64,000 nt of DNA from Fodinibacter luteus (GTDB lineage: Bacteria > Actinomycetota > Actinomycetes > Actinomycetales > Dermatophilaceae). The position numbers and the translations under genes are program-made. The notes under the pieces were generated by a model. It saw only the letters and a program-made list of their open reading frames with translations. It was not told the origin of the DNA and ran no database searches. Every line of letters starts with the position of its first letter. The first letter of the stretch is position 1. Below are positions 8,622 through 17,765 of the stretch, piece by piece. Location of the stretch: assembly GCF_039541575.1 (NCBI RefSeq), contig NZ_BAABGM010000017.1:1-64000 (forward strand). The letters are read 5' to 3'.

Positions 8622-10013
8622 TCAGCCGCCGAACTCGTCGAGCCCGGCGCGGGCCTGCGCGAGCCACTCCTGCTGAGTGGCCAGACGCCCCCGAGCGGCG
8701 TCGGCAGCCCCGGTGTCCCCGCCGGCCTCGGCCCGGGCGACCTCGGCCTCGATGGCGGCGACGGACGCCTCGAGCTGCTCGACCATCGAGCGCGCCCGCG
8801 CGGCGACCTCGGGGTTGGTGCGCCGCCAGCGCTGCTCGTCGGCCTCGCGCACGCTCGCCTCGACCCGACGCATCCGCTTCTCGACGCGCTCGAGGTCGGC
8901 CCGCGGGACCTTCCCGGCGTGCTCCCACCGGTCCTGGATGCCGCGCAGCGCGGCCTTGGCCGCCTCGACGTCGGTGACCGGCAGAAGTGCCTCGGCCTCG
9001 ACGAGCAGCTCCTCCTTGACGGCGAGGTTGGCCCGGAAGGACTCGTCCTCCGCCGCGGCCACCTCGTCCTTGGCGGTGAAGAAGGCGTCCTGGGCGCTGC
9101 GGAAGCGCTCCCAGAGGGCGTCGTCCTCGGCGCGCGAGGCGCGACCCGCGGCCCGCCAGCGGTCCATGAGCTGCTTGAAGGCGCGCGCGGTGGGTGCCCA
9201 GTCGGTGCTCGTCGCGAGCTGCTCGGCCTCCGCGACGAGGGCCTCCTTCGTCGCCCTCGCGTCGGCGCGGCTCACCTCGAGGTCGGCGAACCAGGCGCGG
9301 CGGGCCTTGTCGAAGGAGTTGCGGGCGTGGCTGAACCGCGTCCACAGCGCCGACTCGGTCGTCTTGTCGAGCTTGGGGCCGGTGCGCTGGTGCTGCTTCC
9401 ACTCGTCGAGCAGGGCCCGCATCCGCTCACCGCTCGTCTTCCACTGCGTCGATGCCGGGGGCTGGCCGGCAATCCGCTCGGCCTCCTCGACGATCGCCTC
9501 GCGCTGCTGCACGGCCTGGGCCCGGGCGGCCGCACGGTGCTCGGCCTCGAGGGCACGCTTGGCCTCGAGCCCGGCCTCGACGCGCTCGATGGTCGCGAGC
9601 AGGGCGGGGACGTCGCCGACGACGCCGGTCGTCGCGACGTGCTCCTTGAGCGTGGTGAGCCCGTCGGCGACTTCCCGGGCGGAGACGTCCGGGATGGACA
9701 GCCGGGCCTCGAGCAGGTCGGCGGAGGCCGCGAGCTCGTCGTACTTGCGGGCGAAGTACTGCAGGGCCTCCTCAGGCGTCGCCCCGGGGTAGGACCCGAC
9801 CTCGCGCTCCTCGCCGTCGACGGTGACGAACACGCGGCCCTGGTCGTCGACCCTGCCGAAGCGTGCCGACTCCGAGTGCGCCACGGGGGCCGGCACCGCC
9901 ACCGGACGCGCGTGCATCCGTGCCGCGAGGGCGGCCGGCGAGGGGATCGTCGGGCGGGGCGTGGGCTGGTCGGGCTTGTCGTCGGGCTTGTCGTCGGGCT
10001 TGTCGTCGGACAC
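8622..10013 (-). CDS. DUF349 domain-containing protein
   Basis: This 463-aa, highly charged, helical protein is built of DUF349 repeats of about 75 residues, each with a W-x(n)-R/F pattern (for example KQLMDRWRAAGRASR, then DDALWERFRSAQDAFF). The function of the family is not established. The N-terminus is a tandem DDKP repeat encoded by a 12-base unit repeated just over three times (about 9969-10010). It is followed by a Pro-rich linker and a small beta domain (GRVFVTVDGEEREVGSYPG). The GTG at 10013 is 2 bases from the stop of the cyclophilin gene, so the two are probably co-transcribed. Confidence 0.85.
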   Translation of the reverse strand: MSDDKPDDKPDDKPDQPTPRPTIPSPAALAARMHARPVAVPAPVAHSESARFGRVDDQGRVFVTVDGEEREVGSYPGATPEEALQYFARKYDELAASADLLEARLSIPDVSAREVADGLTTLKEHVATTGVVGDVPALLATIERVEAGLEAKRALEAEHRAAARAQAVQQREAIVEEAERIAGQPPASTQWKTSGERMRALLDEWKQHQRTGPKLDKTTESALWTRFSHARNSFDKARRAWFADLEVSRADARATKEALVAEAEQLATSTDWAPTARAFKQLMDRWRAAGRASRAEDDALWERFRSAQDAFFTAKDEVAAAEDESFRANLAVKEELLVEAEALLPVTDVEAAKAALRGIQDRWEHAGKVPRADLERVEKRMRRVEASVREADEQRWRRTNPEVAARARSMVEQLEASVAAIEAEVARAEAGGDTGAADAARGRLATQQEWLAQARAGLDEFGG

Positions 10014-10015
10014 GG

Positions 10016-10807
10016 TCAGGCCTTCTTCTCGGTCACAGCAACGCTGAGGATGCTGATCGGTGCGGCGGGGAAGCCGTCGTCGGGGCTGGACCCGCCGGGG
10101 GCGACCCCGGCGGCAGCGATCTTGTCGACAATATCCAACCCGGCGGTCACCTCGCCGAACACGGTGTACCCGTCGGGGTCCGGCAGCGAGGAGTCCCCGT
10201 GGACGATGAAGAACTGGCCGCCGTTGCCCTGCTCCGGGTCCGCGGTACGGGCCATCGCGAGCGTGCCGCGGGGGTACGCGCCGTCGGCGGGGGCGTTCTC
10301 CACGGCGAAGCCGTAGCCGGGGGTGCCCTGCCCCGTCCCGGTCGGGTCGCCGCACTGCAGCACCTTGAGCGAGTCCGCGGTCGTGAGCCGGTGGCACGGG
10401 GCGTTGACCCAGTAGTTCTGCCGCGCCAGCTCGACGAACGAGGCCACGGCCTGGGGGGCCTTCGTGCCGTCGAGGGTGACCTCGATGTCGCCGCAGTTCG
10501 TCGCGATCGTCCCGACGAAGGTCTTCCCCTCGGCGGTCGCCGCATCGGGCAGCTCGAGCTGCGCTGCGGTGCCGAGGGCCGCCGGCGGCTGGTCGCACCC
10601 CGCGATCGTCGTCGTCGGCTCCGTGGCCGGCTCCTCGGAGGCGAAGACGGTGCCGAGCAGGGCCAGTCCGCCGAGCACGACGACGACGGTGCCCACGATG
10701 GCGGCGACCCGCATCCTGCGGGCCCGGTCGGCCTCGCGCCGGGCGAGCGTCGCCTGCTGGCGCTCGTAGCGGCGACGCGCCCGGGCGCGCTCCTGCTCCT
10801 TGGTCAC
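10016..10807 (-). CDS. Membrane-anchored cyclophilin-type peptidyl-prolyl cis-trans isomerase
   Basis: It catalyses cis-trans isomerization of prolyl bonds, probably on exported proteins. The 263-aa protein starts with a basic, coiled segment (KEQERARARRRYERQQA), then one transmembrane anchor at about 33-53, then a cyclophilin domain with FVELARQNYWVNAPCHRL and the GGQFFIVHGD active-site strand. The usual FHR is represented by CHR, typical of this actinobacterial subgroup. The GTG at 10807 has a GGAGGGA ribosome site. The gene diverges from the metallo-hydrolase gene and overlaps no neighbour. Confidence 0.9.
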   Translation of the reverse strand: MTKEQERARARRRYERQQATLARREADRARRMRVAAIVGTVVVVLGGLALLGTVFASEEPATEPTTTIAGCDQPPAALGTAAQLELPDAATAEGKTFVGTIATNCGDIEVTLDGTKAPQAVASFVELARQNYWVNAPCHRLTTADSLKVLQCGDPTGTGQGTPGYGFAVENAPADGAYPRGTLAMARTADPEQGNGGQFFIVHGDSSLPDPDGYTVFGEVTAGLDIVDKIAAAGVAPGGSSPDDGFPAAPISILSVAVTEKKA

Positions 10808-10864
10808 GCTGGGTCCCTCCGTGTGGCGGCAACGGCGGCCCAGTCTAGGCAGGCACGCTGCGGC

Positions 10865-10870
10865 TACGCT
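10865..10870 (+). promoter_or_regulatory. -10 element for the metallo-hydrolase/hisS operon
   Basis: TACGCT ends 6 bases before the GTG at 10877, and no ribosome-binding site lies between. This is the same leaderless layout as at rel and cmk. Confidence 0.45.
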
Positions 10871-10876
10871 CGCACC

Positions 10877-11578
10877 GTGCTCGCCGTCGCCTTCCCCGCC
10901 GCCGCCTTCGGCACGAACTGCTACGTCCTCGCCGCCGGCCCGGGCGAGGAGTGCGTCGTCGTCGACCCCGGCATCGGGGTGGAGCAGACCCTGCGCGACG
11001 TGCTCGCCGAGCACCGGCTGCGCCCCGCCGCCGTGCTGCTCACGCACGGACACCTCGACCACGTCTACTCCGTCACCCCGGTGTGCGGCGGGACGACCGC
11101 GGCGTACATCCACGGGGAGGACCGCTACCGGCTCCACGACCCCGTCGCCGGCCTGGCCCCGGGCACCCTGGCCATGATGGAGCAGCAGTTCGGTCGTCGG
11201 GCGACGTGGCGCGAGCCCGAACGGGTCGTCGAGGTCACCGACCGCCAGCTGCTCGCCCTCGCGGGCCTGGACGTCGAAGTGCTCCACGCGCCGGGGCACA
11301 CCGAGGGGTCGGTGATGTTCGGCCTCGACGAGGTGCCCGACGGCCTCCCCGCCGAGGAGGCCCTGGAGCGCACGATGGTCTCGGGCGACGTGCTCTTCGC
11401 GGGCTCCATCGGGCGCACCGACCTCCTCGGGGGCGACGACGCCGCGATGCGTCGCAGCCTGCGCGACGTCGTGCTCCCCCTGCCCGACTCCACGCTCGTG
11501 CTCACGGGGCACGGGCCGGCCACGACGATCCGCCGTGAGCGGGCGACCAACCCGTACCTGCGAGGATTGACCGCGTGA
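10877..11578 (+). CDS. MBL-fold metallo-hydrolase (glyoxalase II-like)
   Basis: This 233-aa metallo-beta-lactamase-fold hydrolase has the metal-binding motif THGHLDH (about 55-61), a further HTEGS histidine, the SGDVLFAGSIGRTDL segment with its bridging Asp, and a C-terminal GHGP histidine. The layout resembles hydroxyacylglutathione hydrolase-type enzymes. Since actinobacteria use mycothiol rather than glutathione, the true substrate is unknown. It overlaps the hisS start by 4 bases (GTGA). The same pair occurs in many actinobacteria. Confidence 0.9.
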   Translation: MLAVAFPAAAFGTNCYVLAAGPGEECVVVDPGIGVEQTLRDVLAEHRLRPAAVLLTHGHLDHVYSVTPVCGGTTAAYIHGEDRYRLHDPVAGLAPGTLAMMEQQFGRRATWREPERVVEVTDRQLLALAGLDVEVLHAPGHTEGSVMFGLDEVPDGLPAEEALERTMVSGDVLFAGSIGRTDLLGGDDAAMRRSLRDVVLPLPDSTLVLTGHGPATTIRRERATNPYLRGLTA

Positions 11579-12909
11579 GCGCACCCACCAAGGTGACCCC
11601 CATCTCGGGGTTCCCCGAGTTCCTGCCTGCCGAGCGTCTCGTCGAGCTGCACTTCCTCGACGTCGTCCGCGAGGTCTTCGAGCTGCACGGGTTCGCCCCG
11701 CTCGAGACGCGCGCCGTCGAGCCGGTCGAGCGGCTGCTGGGCAAGGGCGGTGACGCCGACAAGGAGGTCTACGGCATCCGCCGCCTCGCGGCCGACGACG
11801 ACCGGGATGCCGCGCTGGGCCTGCACTTCGACCTCACGGTGCCGTTCGCGCGCTACGTGCTCGAGAACGCCGGCCGGCTCGACTTCCCCTTCCGCCGCTA
11901 CCAGGTGCAGAAGGTGTGGCGCGGCGAGCGACCCCAGGAGGGCCGCTTCCGCGAGTTCACCCAGGCCGACATCGACGTCGTCGACGTCGGCGAGCTCGCC
12001 CCGCACTTCGAAGCCGAGATGCCACTCGTCATCGCGGAGGCGTTCCGCCGCCTGCCGGTCGGGGAGTTCCGGATCCAGGTCAACAACCGCAAGATCCCCG
12101 AGGGCTTCTACCGCGGCATCGGCATCAGCGACGTCGCGACGACGCTGCGGATCGTCGACAAGCTCGACAAGGTCGGGCCCGGGCCGGTGGCAGAGATGCT
12201 CATCGAGTCGGGGGCGAGCGAGGACCAGGCCCGGCAGGTGCTGGCCCTCGCGTCGGTCAGCAGCACCGACCTGTCCTTCGTGGATGCCGTGCACGCCCTC
12301 GGCGTGCGGCACCCGACCCTCGACGAAGGGCTCGACGCCCTCGCCGCCGTCGTGGCCGCCGGCATGGAACAGGCGCCGGGGGTGCTCGTGGCCGACCTGC
12401 GGGTCGCGCGCGGTCTCGACTACTACACCGGCACGGTCTACGAGACCCAGCTCGTGGGCGCCGAGGCGTGGGGGTCGGTGTGCTCGGGTGGCCGCTACGA
12501 CTCGCTCGCCTCCGACGGCCGCACGACCTACCCGGGGGTCGGCATCTCGATCGGGCTGACCCGCCTCGTCCACCTCCTCGTGACCAAGCGGGGCCTCACC
12601 GCGAGCAGGTCCACGCCGGCCGCGGTGCTCGTCGCCGTCGTCGACGAGGCGAGCCGGGAGACGTCGCGCCGGGTGGCCACGGCCCTGCGGGCGCGCGGCA
12701 TCCCGTGCGAGGTGGCGCCGAGTGCAGCGAGGTTCGGCAAGCAGATCCGCTACGCCGACCGGCGCGGCATCCCCTTCGTGTGGTTCCCGGGTGCGGGGGA
12801 GGGCGGCGACCAGGTCAAGGACATCCGCTCCGGTGAGCAGGTCGACGCCGACGCGGCGACCTGGCAGTGCCCACCCGAGGACCTGCGGCCGGCCGTCGTC
12901 ACGCCGTAG
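11575..12909 (+). CDS. hisS: Histidyl-tRNA synthetase
   Basis: It charges tRNA-His and is a class II synthetase. The 444-aa protein has the N-terminal class II catalytic core, with FHDL-type strands seen as HFDLTVPFARYV, motif 2 with QVQKVWRGERPQEGRFREFTQ split by a turn, histidine-specific RGLDYYTGTVYE, motif 3 GVGISIGLTRLV, and a C-terminal anticodon-binding domain from about 345. The GTG start overlaps the upstream hydrolase stop. A long inverted repeat follows the gene. Confidence 0.96.
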   Translation: MSAPTKVTPISGFPEFLPAERLVELHFLDVVREVFELHGFAPLETRAVEPVERLLGKGGDADKEVYGIRRLAADDDRDAALGLHFDLTVPFARYVLENAGRLDFPFRRYQVQKVWRGERPQEGRFREFTQADIDVVDVGELAPHFEAEMPLVIAEAFRRLPVGEFRIQVNNRKIPEGFYRGIGISDVATTLRIVDKLDKVGPGPVAEMLIESGASEDQARQVLALASVSSTDLSFVDAVHALGVRHPTLDEGLDALAAVVAAGMEQAPGVLVADLRVARGLDYYTGTVYETQLVGAEAWGSVCSGGRYDSLASDGRTTYPGVGISIGLTRLVHLLVTKRGLTASRSTPAAVLVAVVDEASRETSRRVATALRARGIPCEVAPSAARFGKQIRYADRRGIPFVWFPGAGEGGDQVKDIRSGEQVDADAATWQCPPEDLRPAVVTP

Positions 12910-12934
12910 CTCCAGCCCGGCATCCGGCAGGCGT

Positions 12935-13019
12935 ACCCGCCAACAGGCAGTGGGGCCCACGACGCTGTCCGGTCACGCTCACGGCGCGGCTCATCCGTGC
13001 CGACTGCCTGTTGGTGGGT
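12935..13019. repeat. 17-base inverted repeat with 51-base spacer after hisS
   Basis: ACCCGCCAACAGGCAGT (12935-12951) and ACTGCCTGTTGGTGGGT (13003-13019) match as an inverted pair at 16 of 17 positions. The 51-base GC-rich spacer could fold further. It sits between convergent hisS and the minus-strand membrane gene, so it may act as a terminator or be a short dispersed palindromic element. Confidence 0.7.
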
Positions 13020-13055
13020 TCGGTGGCACCGGGACCGAGCGAGCCGACCTGGTGG

Positions 13056-13673
13056 TCAGCTCGCGGCGGTGGGTGGCGGACGCAGCCCGCTCTCCCTGAG
13101 CTCGAGCAGCGCGAGGGCGTGGATGACGTCGCTCTCGCCCCGGCGCCAGGCGCCGGCGGGGTCGTCGGACACCCGGGCGAGCCGCGGCATCGGCTGGTTC
13201 GCCATGGCGCGCAGGGCGAAGAGGTCGAGGTCCGGTGCGGCGTCGATGAAGCGCTGGGCCGCCCCGGCGCGGCGCGCGAAGCGCACCCGCAGCACGAGCC
13301 AGAACAGCCCGACGATGAGGATCGGGATCAGGGCCGTGGTGAGGGCGAGCAGCAGCGACACCTGCTCGACCGCGCTCACGAGGTCGGCGCCTGCCTGCTC
13401 GATCTCCGAGCCGACACCGGCGGCGGCCCGGAAGGGGGTCGCGACCCGGTCCTGGAGGAGGGGCAGGTCGTCGAAGCCGTCGCCCGCGCTCGTCATCGTG
13501 CCGCGGAAGCTGGCCCCCGCGCCCGAGAGGTCGCGACCCGGCTCGGCGAGCAGCATCGTCGTGTCGTACACCCGCTGCGCCACCCGCACCCAGAGCACGA
13601 CCCAGAGCACGACGCCGACGTCGGCGACGACCTGGGCCAGGCGCCTCGCGGGGATGTCGCTGTAGAGCTTCAT
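13056..13673 (-). CDS. Hypothetical membrane protein with two transmembrane segments
   Basis: The family is not recognised with confidence. The 205-aa protein has one membrane segment near the N-terminus (about 14-32, VGVVLWVVLWVRVA) and another in the middle (about 118-142, LALTTALIPILIVGLFWLVL). Between them is an external domain rich in small residues, and the C-terminal domain is cytoplasmic. The ATG at 13673 is chosen because GGAGGAA lies 7 bases upstream; the frame extends further upstream but has no such site. Conserved actinobacterial proteins with this two-span layout exist, but no function is assigned. Confidence 0.75.
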   Translation of the reverse strand: MKLYSDIPARRLAQVVADVGVVLWVVLWVRVAQRVYDTTMLLAEPGRDLSGAGASFRGTMTSAGDGFDDLPLLQDRVATPFRAAAGVGSEIEQAGADLVSAVEQVSLLLALTTALIPILIVGLFWLVLRVRFARRAGAAQRFIDAAPDLDLFALRAMANQPMPRLARVSDDPAGAWRRGESDVIHALALLELRESGLRPPPTAAS

Positions 13674-13716
13674 GGGGCTTCCTCCCGGTCGTGGGGTCGG
13701 GGTGCGACCCGGGTCT

Positions 13717-13722
13717 AGACTC
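13717..13722 (+). promoter_or_regulatory. Possible -10 element upstream of ald
   Basis: TAGACT, identical to the yajC -10 box, lies 79 bases before the ald GTG in the 128-base divergent gap. No clear -35 box is visible. Confidence 0.35.
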
Positions 13723-13801
13723 GCATCGCGCTCCAGCGGGGGCGCGCCCGCCACGGCAACGGTGCCGTGGCGATCGTCGAGCGAGACAGGGCCAGATAGC
13801 C

Positions 13802-14917
13802 GTGAAGGTCGGGATCCCCAGCGAGGTCAAGAACAACGAGTTCCGGGTCGGCATCACCCCCGTGGGGGTCCACGAGCTCGTGCGCCGTGGGCACGACGTG
13901 CTCGTGCAGAAGGGCGCCGGCCTCGGCTCCTCGATCAGCGACGAGGAGTACGTCTCCCAGGGCGCCACGATCATCGACTCCGCCGACGACGTCTGGGGCG
14001 AGGCGGACATGGTCATGAAGGTCAAGGAGCCCGTCGCCGAGGAGTACCACCGGCTGCGCGAGGGCCTCACCCTGTTCACCTACCTCCACCTCGCGGCCGA
14101 CGAGCCGCTGACCAAGGAGCTCGTCGCGAGGAAGGTCACCTCGATCGCCTACGAGACCGTGCAGCTGCCCTCCGGCCTGCTGCCGCTGCTCTACCCGATG
14201 TCCGAGGTCGCGGGGTGCCTGGCCCCCCAGGTGGGGGCGCACTCGATGATGAAGGCCCAGGGCGGCCGTGGGGTGCTCATGGGCGGCATCGGCGGCGTCG
14301 CCAACTCCAAGGTCGTCGTCATCGGCGCCGGCGTCGCCGGCCAGAACGCGGCGAACATCGCCCTCGGGATGGGTGCCGACGTCACCCTGCTCGACACCGA
14401 CCTCGACAAGCTGCGGATGAGCTTCTGGCGCTACGACAACCGGGTCGCCCAGATCGCGTCGTCCTCGATGTCGATCAAGGAGCAGGTGCTCGGCGCGGAC
14501 CTCGTCATCGGCACCGTGCTCATCCCCGGCGCCAAGGCCCCCAAGCTCGTCACCGACGACATGGTCGCCCAGATGAAGCCGGGGTCGGTTCTCGTCGACG
14601 TCGCCATCGACCAGGGCGGCTGCTTCGAGCACTCCCGCCCGACGACGCACGCCGACCCGACCTTCCAGGTCCACGACTCGATCTACTACTGCGTGGCGAA
14701 CATGCCCGGCGCGGTGCCGCACACCTCGACGTGGGCGCTGACCAACGCCACCCTGTCCTACGCGACCAAGCTCGCCGAGCAGGGCTGGAAGGAGGCCTCC
14801 CGGGCCGACCCGGCCCTCGCCCTGGGCCTGAACACCCACGGCGGCCACGTGACCTACGCCGCGGTCGCCGAGGCCTTCGGCATGGACAGCATCACCCTCG
14901 ACGAGGCCCTGTCCTGA
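13802..14917 (+). CDS. ald: Alanine dehydrogenase
   Basis: It interconverts L-alanine and pyruvate plus ammonia with NAD+/NADH. The 371-aa protein has the N-terminal MKVGIPSE-type strand (here from GTG), substrate-site residues in EFRVGITP, KVKEP and YLHLA, and the Rossmann fold GGIGGVANSKVVVIGAGVAG at about 163-182. A conserved C-terminal segment contains VANMPGAVPHTSTWAL. The length matches the family. Its stop abuts the xerD reading frame, so xerD may depend on ald transcription. Confidence 0.96.
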   Translation: MKVGIPSEVKNNEFRVGITPVGVHELVRRGHDVLVQKGAGLGSSISDEEYVSQGATIIDSADDVWGEADMVMKVKEPVAEEYHRLREGLTLFTYLHLAADEPLTKELVARKVTSIAYETVQLPSGLLPLLYPMSEVAGCLAPQVGAHSMMKAQGGRGVLMGGIGGVANSKVVVIGAGVAGQNAANIALGMGADVTLLDTDLDKLRMSFWRYDNRVAQIASSSMSIKEQVLGADLVIGTVLIPGAKAPKLVTDDMVAQMKPGSVLVDVAIDQGGCFEHSRPTTHADPTFQVHDSIYYCVANMPGAVPHTSTWALTNATLSYATKLAEQGWKEASRADPALALGLNTHGGHVTYAAVAEAFGMDSITLDEALS

Positions 14918-14955
14918 CCGACGCCGCGAGCCCGCCGACGGCCCGCCCCACCCCG

Positions 14956-15867
14956 GTGGCGCGGGCCGTCGACGCGTGGCTGACCCACCTCGACGTCGAG
15001 CGCGGGGTGTCCCGCAACACGCTCACGGCCTACCGGCGCGACCTGGCCCGGTGGACCGCCCACCTCGCCTCCGTCGGGGTCGACCGTCCCGAGGACGTCC
15101 GCGAGGCCCACGTCAGCGACTTCCTCGCCGGGCTGCGCGAGGGCGACGAGCACCACCAGCCGCTCGCCGCGACGTCCGCCGCCCGCACCCTCGTCGCCGT
15201 ACGCGGCCTGCACCGCTTCCTCGCGCTCGAGGGCGTCCTCGACGCCGACCCCGCGCGCACGGTGAGCCCGCCGAGGCCCCCGTCGCGGCTGCCCAAGGCG
15301 ATCCCGGTCGAGGACGTCGAGCGCCTCCTGGAGGCGGCTTCGGTCGGCGACACCCCGGCATCCCTGCGCGACCGCGCCCTCCTCGAGGTGCTCTACGGCA
15401 CCGGGGCCCGCATCTCCGAAGCGGTCGGCCTCGACGTCGACGACGTCGAGGGGGAGGACCGCGTGGTCCGGCTGCGGGGCAAGGGCGGCAAGGACCGGGT
15501 CGTCCCGCTCGGGTCGTACGCCGCCGCGGCGCTGTCGGCCTGGCTCGTGCGCGGCCGGCCCACCCTCGCCGCGCGGGGTGTCGGCACCCCCGCGCTCTTC
15601 CTCAACGCCCGTGGGGGGCGGTTGTCGCGGCAGAGTGCCTGGTCGGTGCTGCGGGCCTGCGCCGAGCGGGCTCACCTCGAGGGCCACCTCTCGCCCCACA
15701 CCCTGCGCCACTCGTTCGCGACCCACCTCCTCGAGGGTGGCGCCGATGTGCGCGTCGTCCAGGAGCTGCTCGGCCACGCATCGGTGACGACGACGCAGGT
15801 CTACACCCTCGTCACCGTGCAGCGGCTGCGCGAGGTCTACGCCCAGAGCCACCCCCGGGCCCGCTGA
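14956..15867 (+). CDS. xerD: Tyrosine recombinase XerD
   Basis: XerD resolves chromosome dimers at dif together with XerC. From the GTG at 14956 the protein is 303 aa. It has an N-terminal SAM-like core-binding domain (VDAWLTHLDVERGVSRNTL) and the catalytic domain with GTGARISEAVGL (Arg), a Lys strand, HTLRHSFATHLLEGGAD (His, Arg), LLGHASVTTTQVYT (His, Tyr). An upstream CTG at 14914 overlaps the ald stop in the same frame and could be the real start, adding 14 residues. Neither start has a convincing ribosome site. It sits beside parA-scpAB, as expected for a segregation cluster. Confidence 0.93.
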   Translation: MARAVDAWLTHLDVERGVSRNTLTAYRRDLARWTAHLASVGVDRPEDVREAHVSDFLAGLREGDEHHQPLAATSAARTLVAVRGLHRFLALEGVLDADPARTVSPPRPPSRLPKAIPVEDVERLLEAASVGDTPASLRDRALLEVLYGTGARISEAVGLDVDDVEGEDRVVRLRGKGGKDRVVPLGSYAAAALSAWLVRGRPTLAARGVGTPALFLNARGGRLSRQSAWSVLRACAERAHLEGHLSPHTLRHSFATHLLEGGADVRVVQELLGHASVTTTQVYTLVTVQRLREVYAQSHPRAR

Positions 15868-15970
15868 GCCCGCGCGGCAACCCGCCTTCGCGGCCCGGGC
15901 CTCGCCCGCTGATAGGGTCGGCACGATCAGCGAGAGGCTGACCGAGAGACCGCTACCGGGGAGTGGAGAG

Positions 15971-16849
15971 TTGGATTCCGACGCGGCGTTGCAGATCCGC
16001 CTTGCCGGACAGGTGGGGCCGACCGGGCGGCCCCTCCCGGACTTCCCGGAGCCGCAGCCGCTGACCTCCCACGGCCCGGCGCGCATCATCGCGATGTGCA
16101 ACCAGAAGGGCGGGGTCGGCAAGACGACGACGACGATCAACCTCGGGGCCGCGCTCGCGGAGGTCGGTCGGCGCGTGCTGCTCGTCGACTTCGACCCCCA
16201 GGGCGCGCTGTCGGTGGGCCTCGGCATCCCGGCGCACGAGCTCGACGTCACGATCTACAACCTGCTCACCGAGCGCGGTCACGACGTGCGCGAGGTCATC
16301 CGGCGCACCAAGGTCGAGGGCCTCGACATCATCCCGGCGAACATCGACCTGTCCGCCGCCGAGGTCCAGCTCGTCGGGGAGGTGGCCCGCGAGCAGATCC
16401 TCGCCCGCGTGCTGCGCCCGGTCGTCGACGACTACGACGTCGTGCTCATCGACTGCCAGCCCTCCCTCGGCCTGCTCACCGTCAACGCCCTGACGGCGGC
16501 GCACGGCGTCATCATCCCGCTCGAGTGCGAGTTCTTCGCGATGCGCGGGGTGGCGCTGCTCGTCGAGACGATCGAGAAGATCACCGACCGGCTCAACCCG
16601 CGACTGCAGGTCGACGGCATCCTCGCGACGATGTACGACGGCCGCACCCTGCACTCGCGCGAGGTCGTCGCGAGCGTCGTCGAGCACTTCGGCGACGACG
16701 TCTTCCACACCGTCATCTCGCGCACCGTCAAGTTCCCCGACGCCTCCCTCGCCGCCGAGCCGCTCACGACCTACGACGCGAGCCACAAGGGCGCCGACGC
16801 CTACCGGCAGCTCGCCCGCGAGCTCATCGCCCGCGGTGGGGCGGCCTGA
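15971..16849 (+). CDS. ParA family chromosome-partitioning ATPase
   Basis: This is a Soj/ParA-type Walker ATPase. The 292-aa protein has a 37-residue N-terminal extension before the deviant Walker A motif NQKGGVGKTTTT (about 43-54), then LLVDFDPQGALS and VLIDCQPSLGLLTVNAL. The start is a TTG at 15971 preceded by GGGAGTGGAGAG; no ATG or GTG with a comparable site is nearby. There is no parB here. This orphan ParA, placed before scpA-scpB, is the standard actinobacterial arrangement and is thought to serve segregation together with the condensin proteins. Confidence 0.92.
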   Translation: MDSDAALQIRLAGQVGPTGRPLPDFPEPQPLTSHGPARIIAMCNQKGGVGKTTTTINLGAALAEVGRRVLLVDFDPQGALSVGLGIPAHELDVTIYNLLTERGHDVREVIRRTKVEGLDIIPANIDLSAAEVQLVGEVAREQILARVLRPVVDDYDVVLIDCQPSLGLLTVNALTAAHGVIIPLECEFFAMRGVALLVETIEKITDRLNPRLQVDGILATMYDGRTLHSREVVASVVEHFGDDVFHTVISRTVKFPDASLAAEPLTTYDASHKGADAYRQLARELIARGGAA

Positions 16850-16853
16850 CCCG

Positions 16854-17765
16854 ATGGCGACGGCCCCCGACGAGGCCGGGGGCGTCACCGACGTCACCCC
16901 CGGCGGTGTGCTGACCCGGCGAGCGCCGGCGACCGCCTTCGAGGTCACCCTCGACAACTTCAGCGGGCCCTTCGACCTGCTCCTCGGGCTCATCAGCAAG
17001 CACCGCCTCGACATCACCGAGATCGCCCTCGCGAGGGTCACCGACGACTTCATCGCGCACATCCGCGCCGAGCGGGCGACACCCGGCGGCTGGGACCTCT
17101 CCCAGGCCAGTGAGTTCCTCCTCGTCGCCGCGACCCTGCTCGACCTCAAGGCCGCCCGCCTCCTGCCGCAGTCCGGGCCGGAGGACGAGGAGGACCTCGC
17201 GCTCATCGAGGCCCGCGACATCCTGTTCGCCCGGTTGCTGCAGTACCGGGCCTTCAAGGACATCGCCCACACCTTCGGCGAGCGGATGGCGACGGCCGGG
17301 CGCATGCAGCCGCGCACGGCATCCCTCGAACCCCACCTCGCCGCGCTGCTGCCCGAGCTCGTCATGACCGTGACGCCCGAGCAGCTCGCCATGGTCGCGG
17401 CGCGGGCGCTGACGCCGAAGCCGGTGCCGACGGTCGGCCTCGGCCACCTCCACGCGCCGGCGGTGAGCGTGCGTGAGCAGGCGGGTCTCATCGGCGCCCG
17501 GCTGCGCCGCGAGCGGGTCGCCTCGTTCCGCAGCCTCGTCGCCGACGCCGACTCCACCCTCGTCGTCGTGGCCCGCTTCCTCGCGCTGCTCGAGCTGTTC
17601 CGCGAGTCGGCGATCGGCTTCGAGCAGGCCGAGGCCCTCGGCGAGCTCACCGTCCGGTGGACCGGCCCGGAGGAGGGCGAGATCGAGGTCGACGACGAGT
17701 TCGACGAGCCGCTCGCCGAGCACGACGAGCCCACGACCGCAGCCCAGGAGAGCACCGATGAGTGA
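16854..17765 (+). CDS. scpA: Segregation and condensation protein ScpA
   Basis: ScpA is the kleisin subunit that bridges SMC heads and binds ScpB. The 303-aa protein has the N-terminal SMC-binding block (FEVTLDNFSGPFDLLLGLI and KHRLDITEIALA), the central SEFLLVAATLLDLKAARLLP helix, and a C-terminal winged helix with FLALLELFRESAIGFEQ. The ATG at 16854 is preferred over an in-frame GTG at 16836 because GGTGGGGCGG precedes it. It overlaps scpB by 8 bases. Confidence 0.95.
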   Translation: MATAPDEAGGVTDVTPGGVLTRRAPATAFEVTLDNFSGPFDLLLGLISKHRLDITEIALARVTDDFIAHIRAERATPGGWDLSQASEFLLVAATLLDLKAARLLPQSGPEDEEDLALIEARDILFARLLQYRAFKDIAHTFGERMATAGRMQPRTASLEPHLAALLPELVMTVTPEQLAMVAARALTPKPVPTVGLGHLHAPAVSVREQAGLIGARLRRERVASFRSLVADADSTLVVVARFLALLELFRESAIGFEQAEALGELTVRWTGPEEGEIEVDDEFDEPLAEHDEPTTAAQESTDE

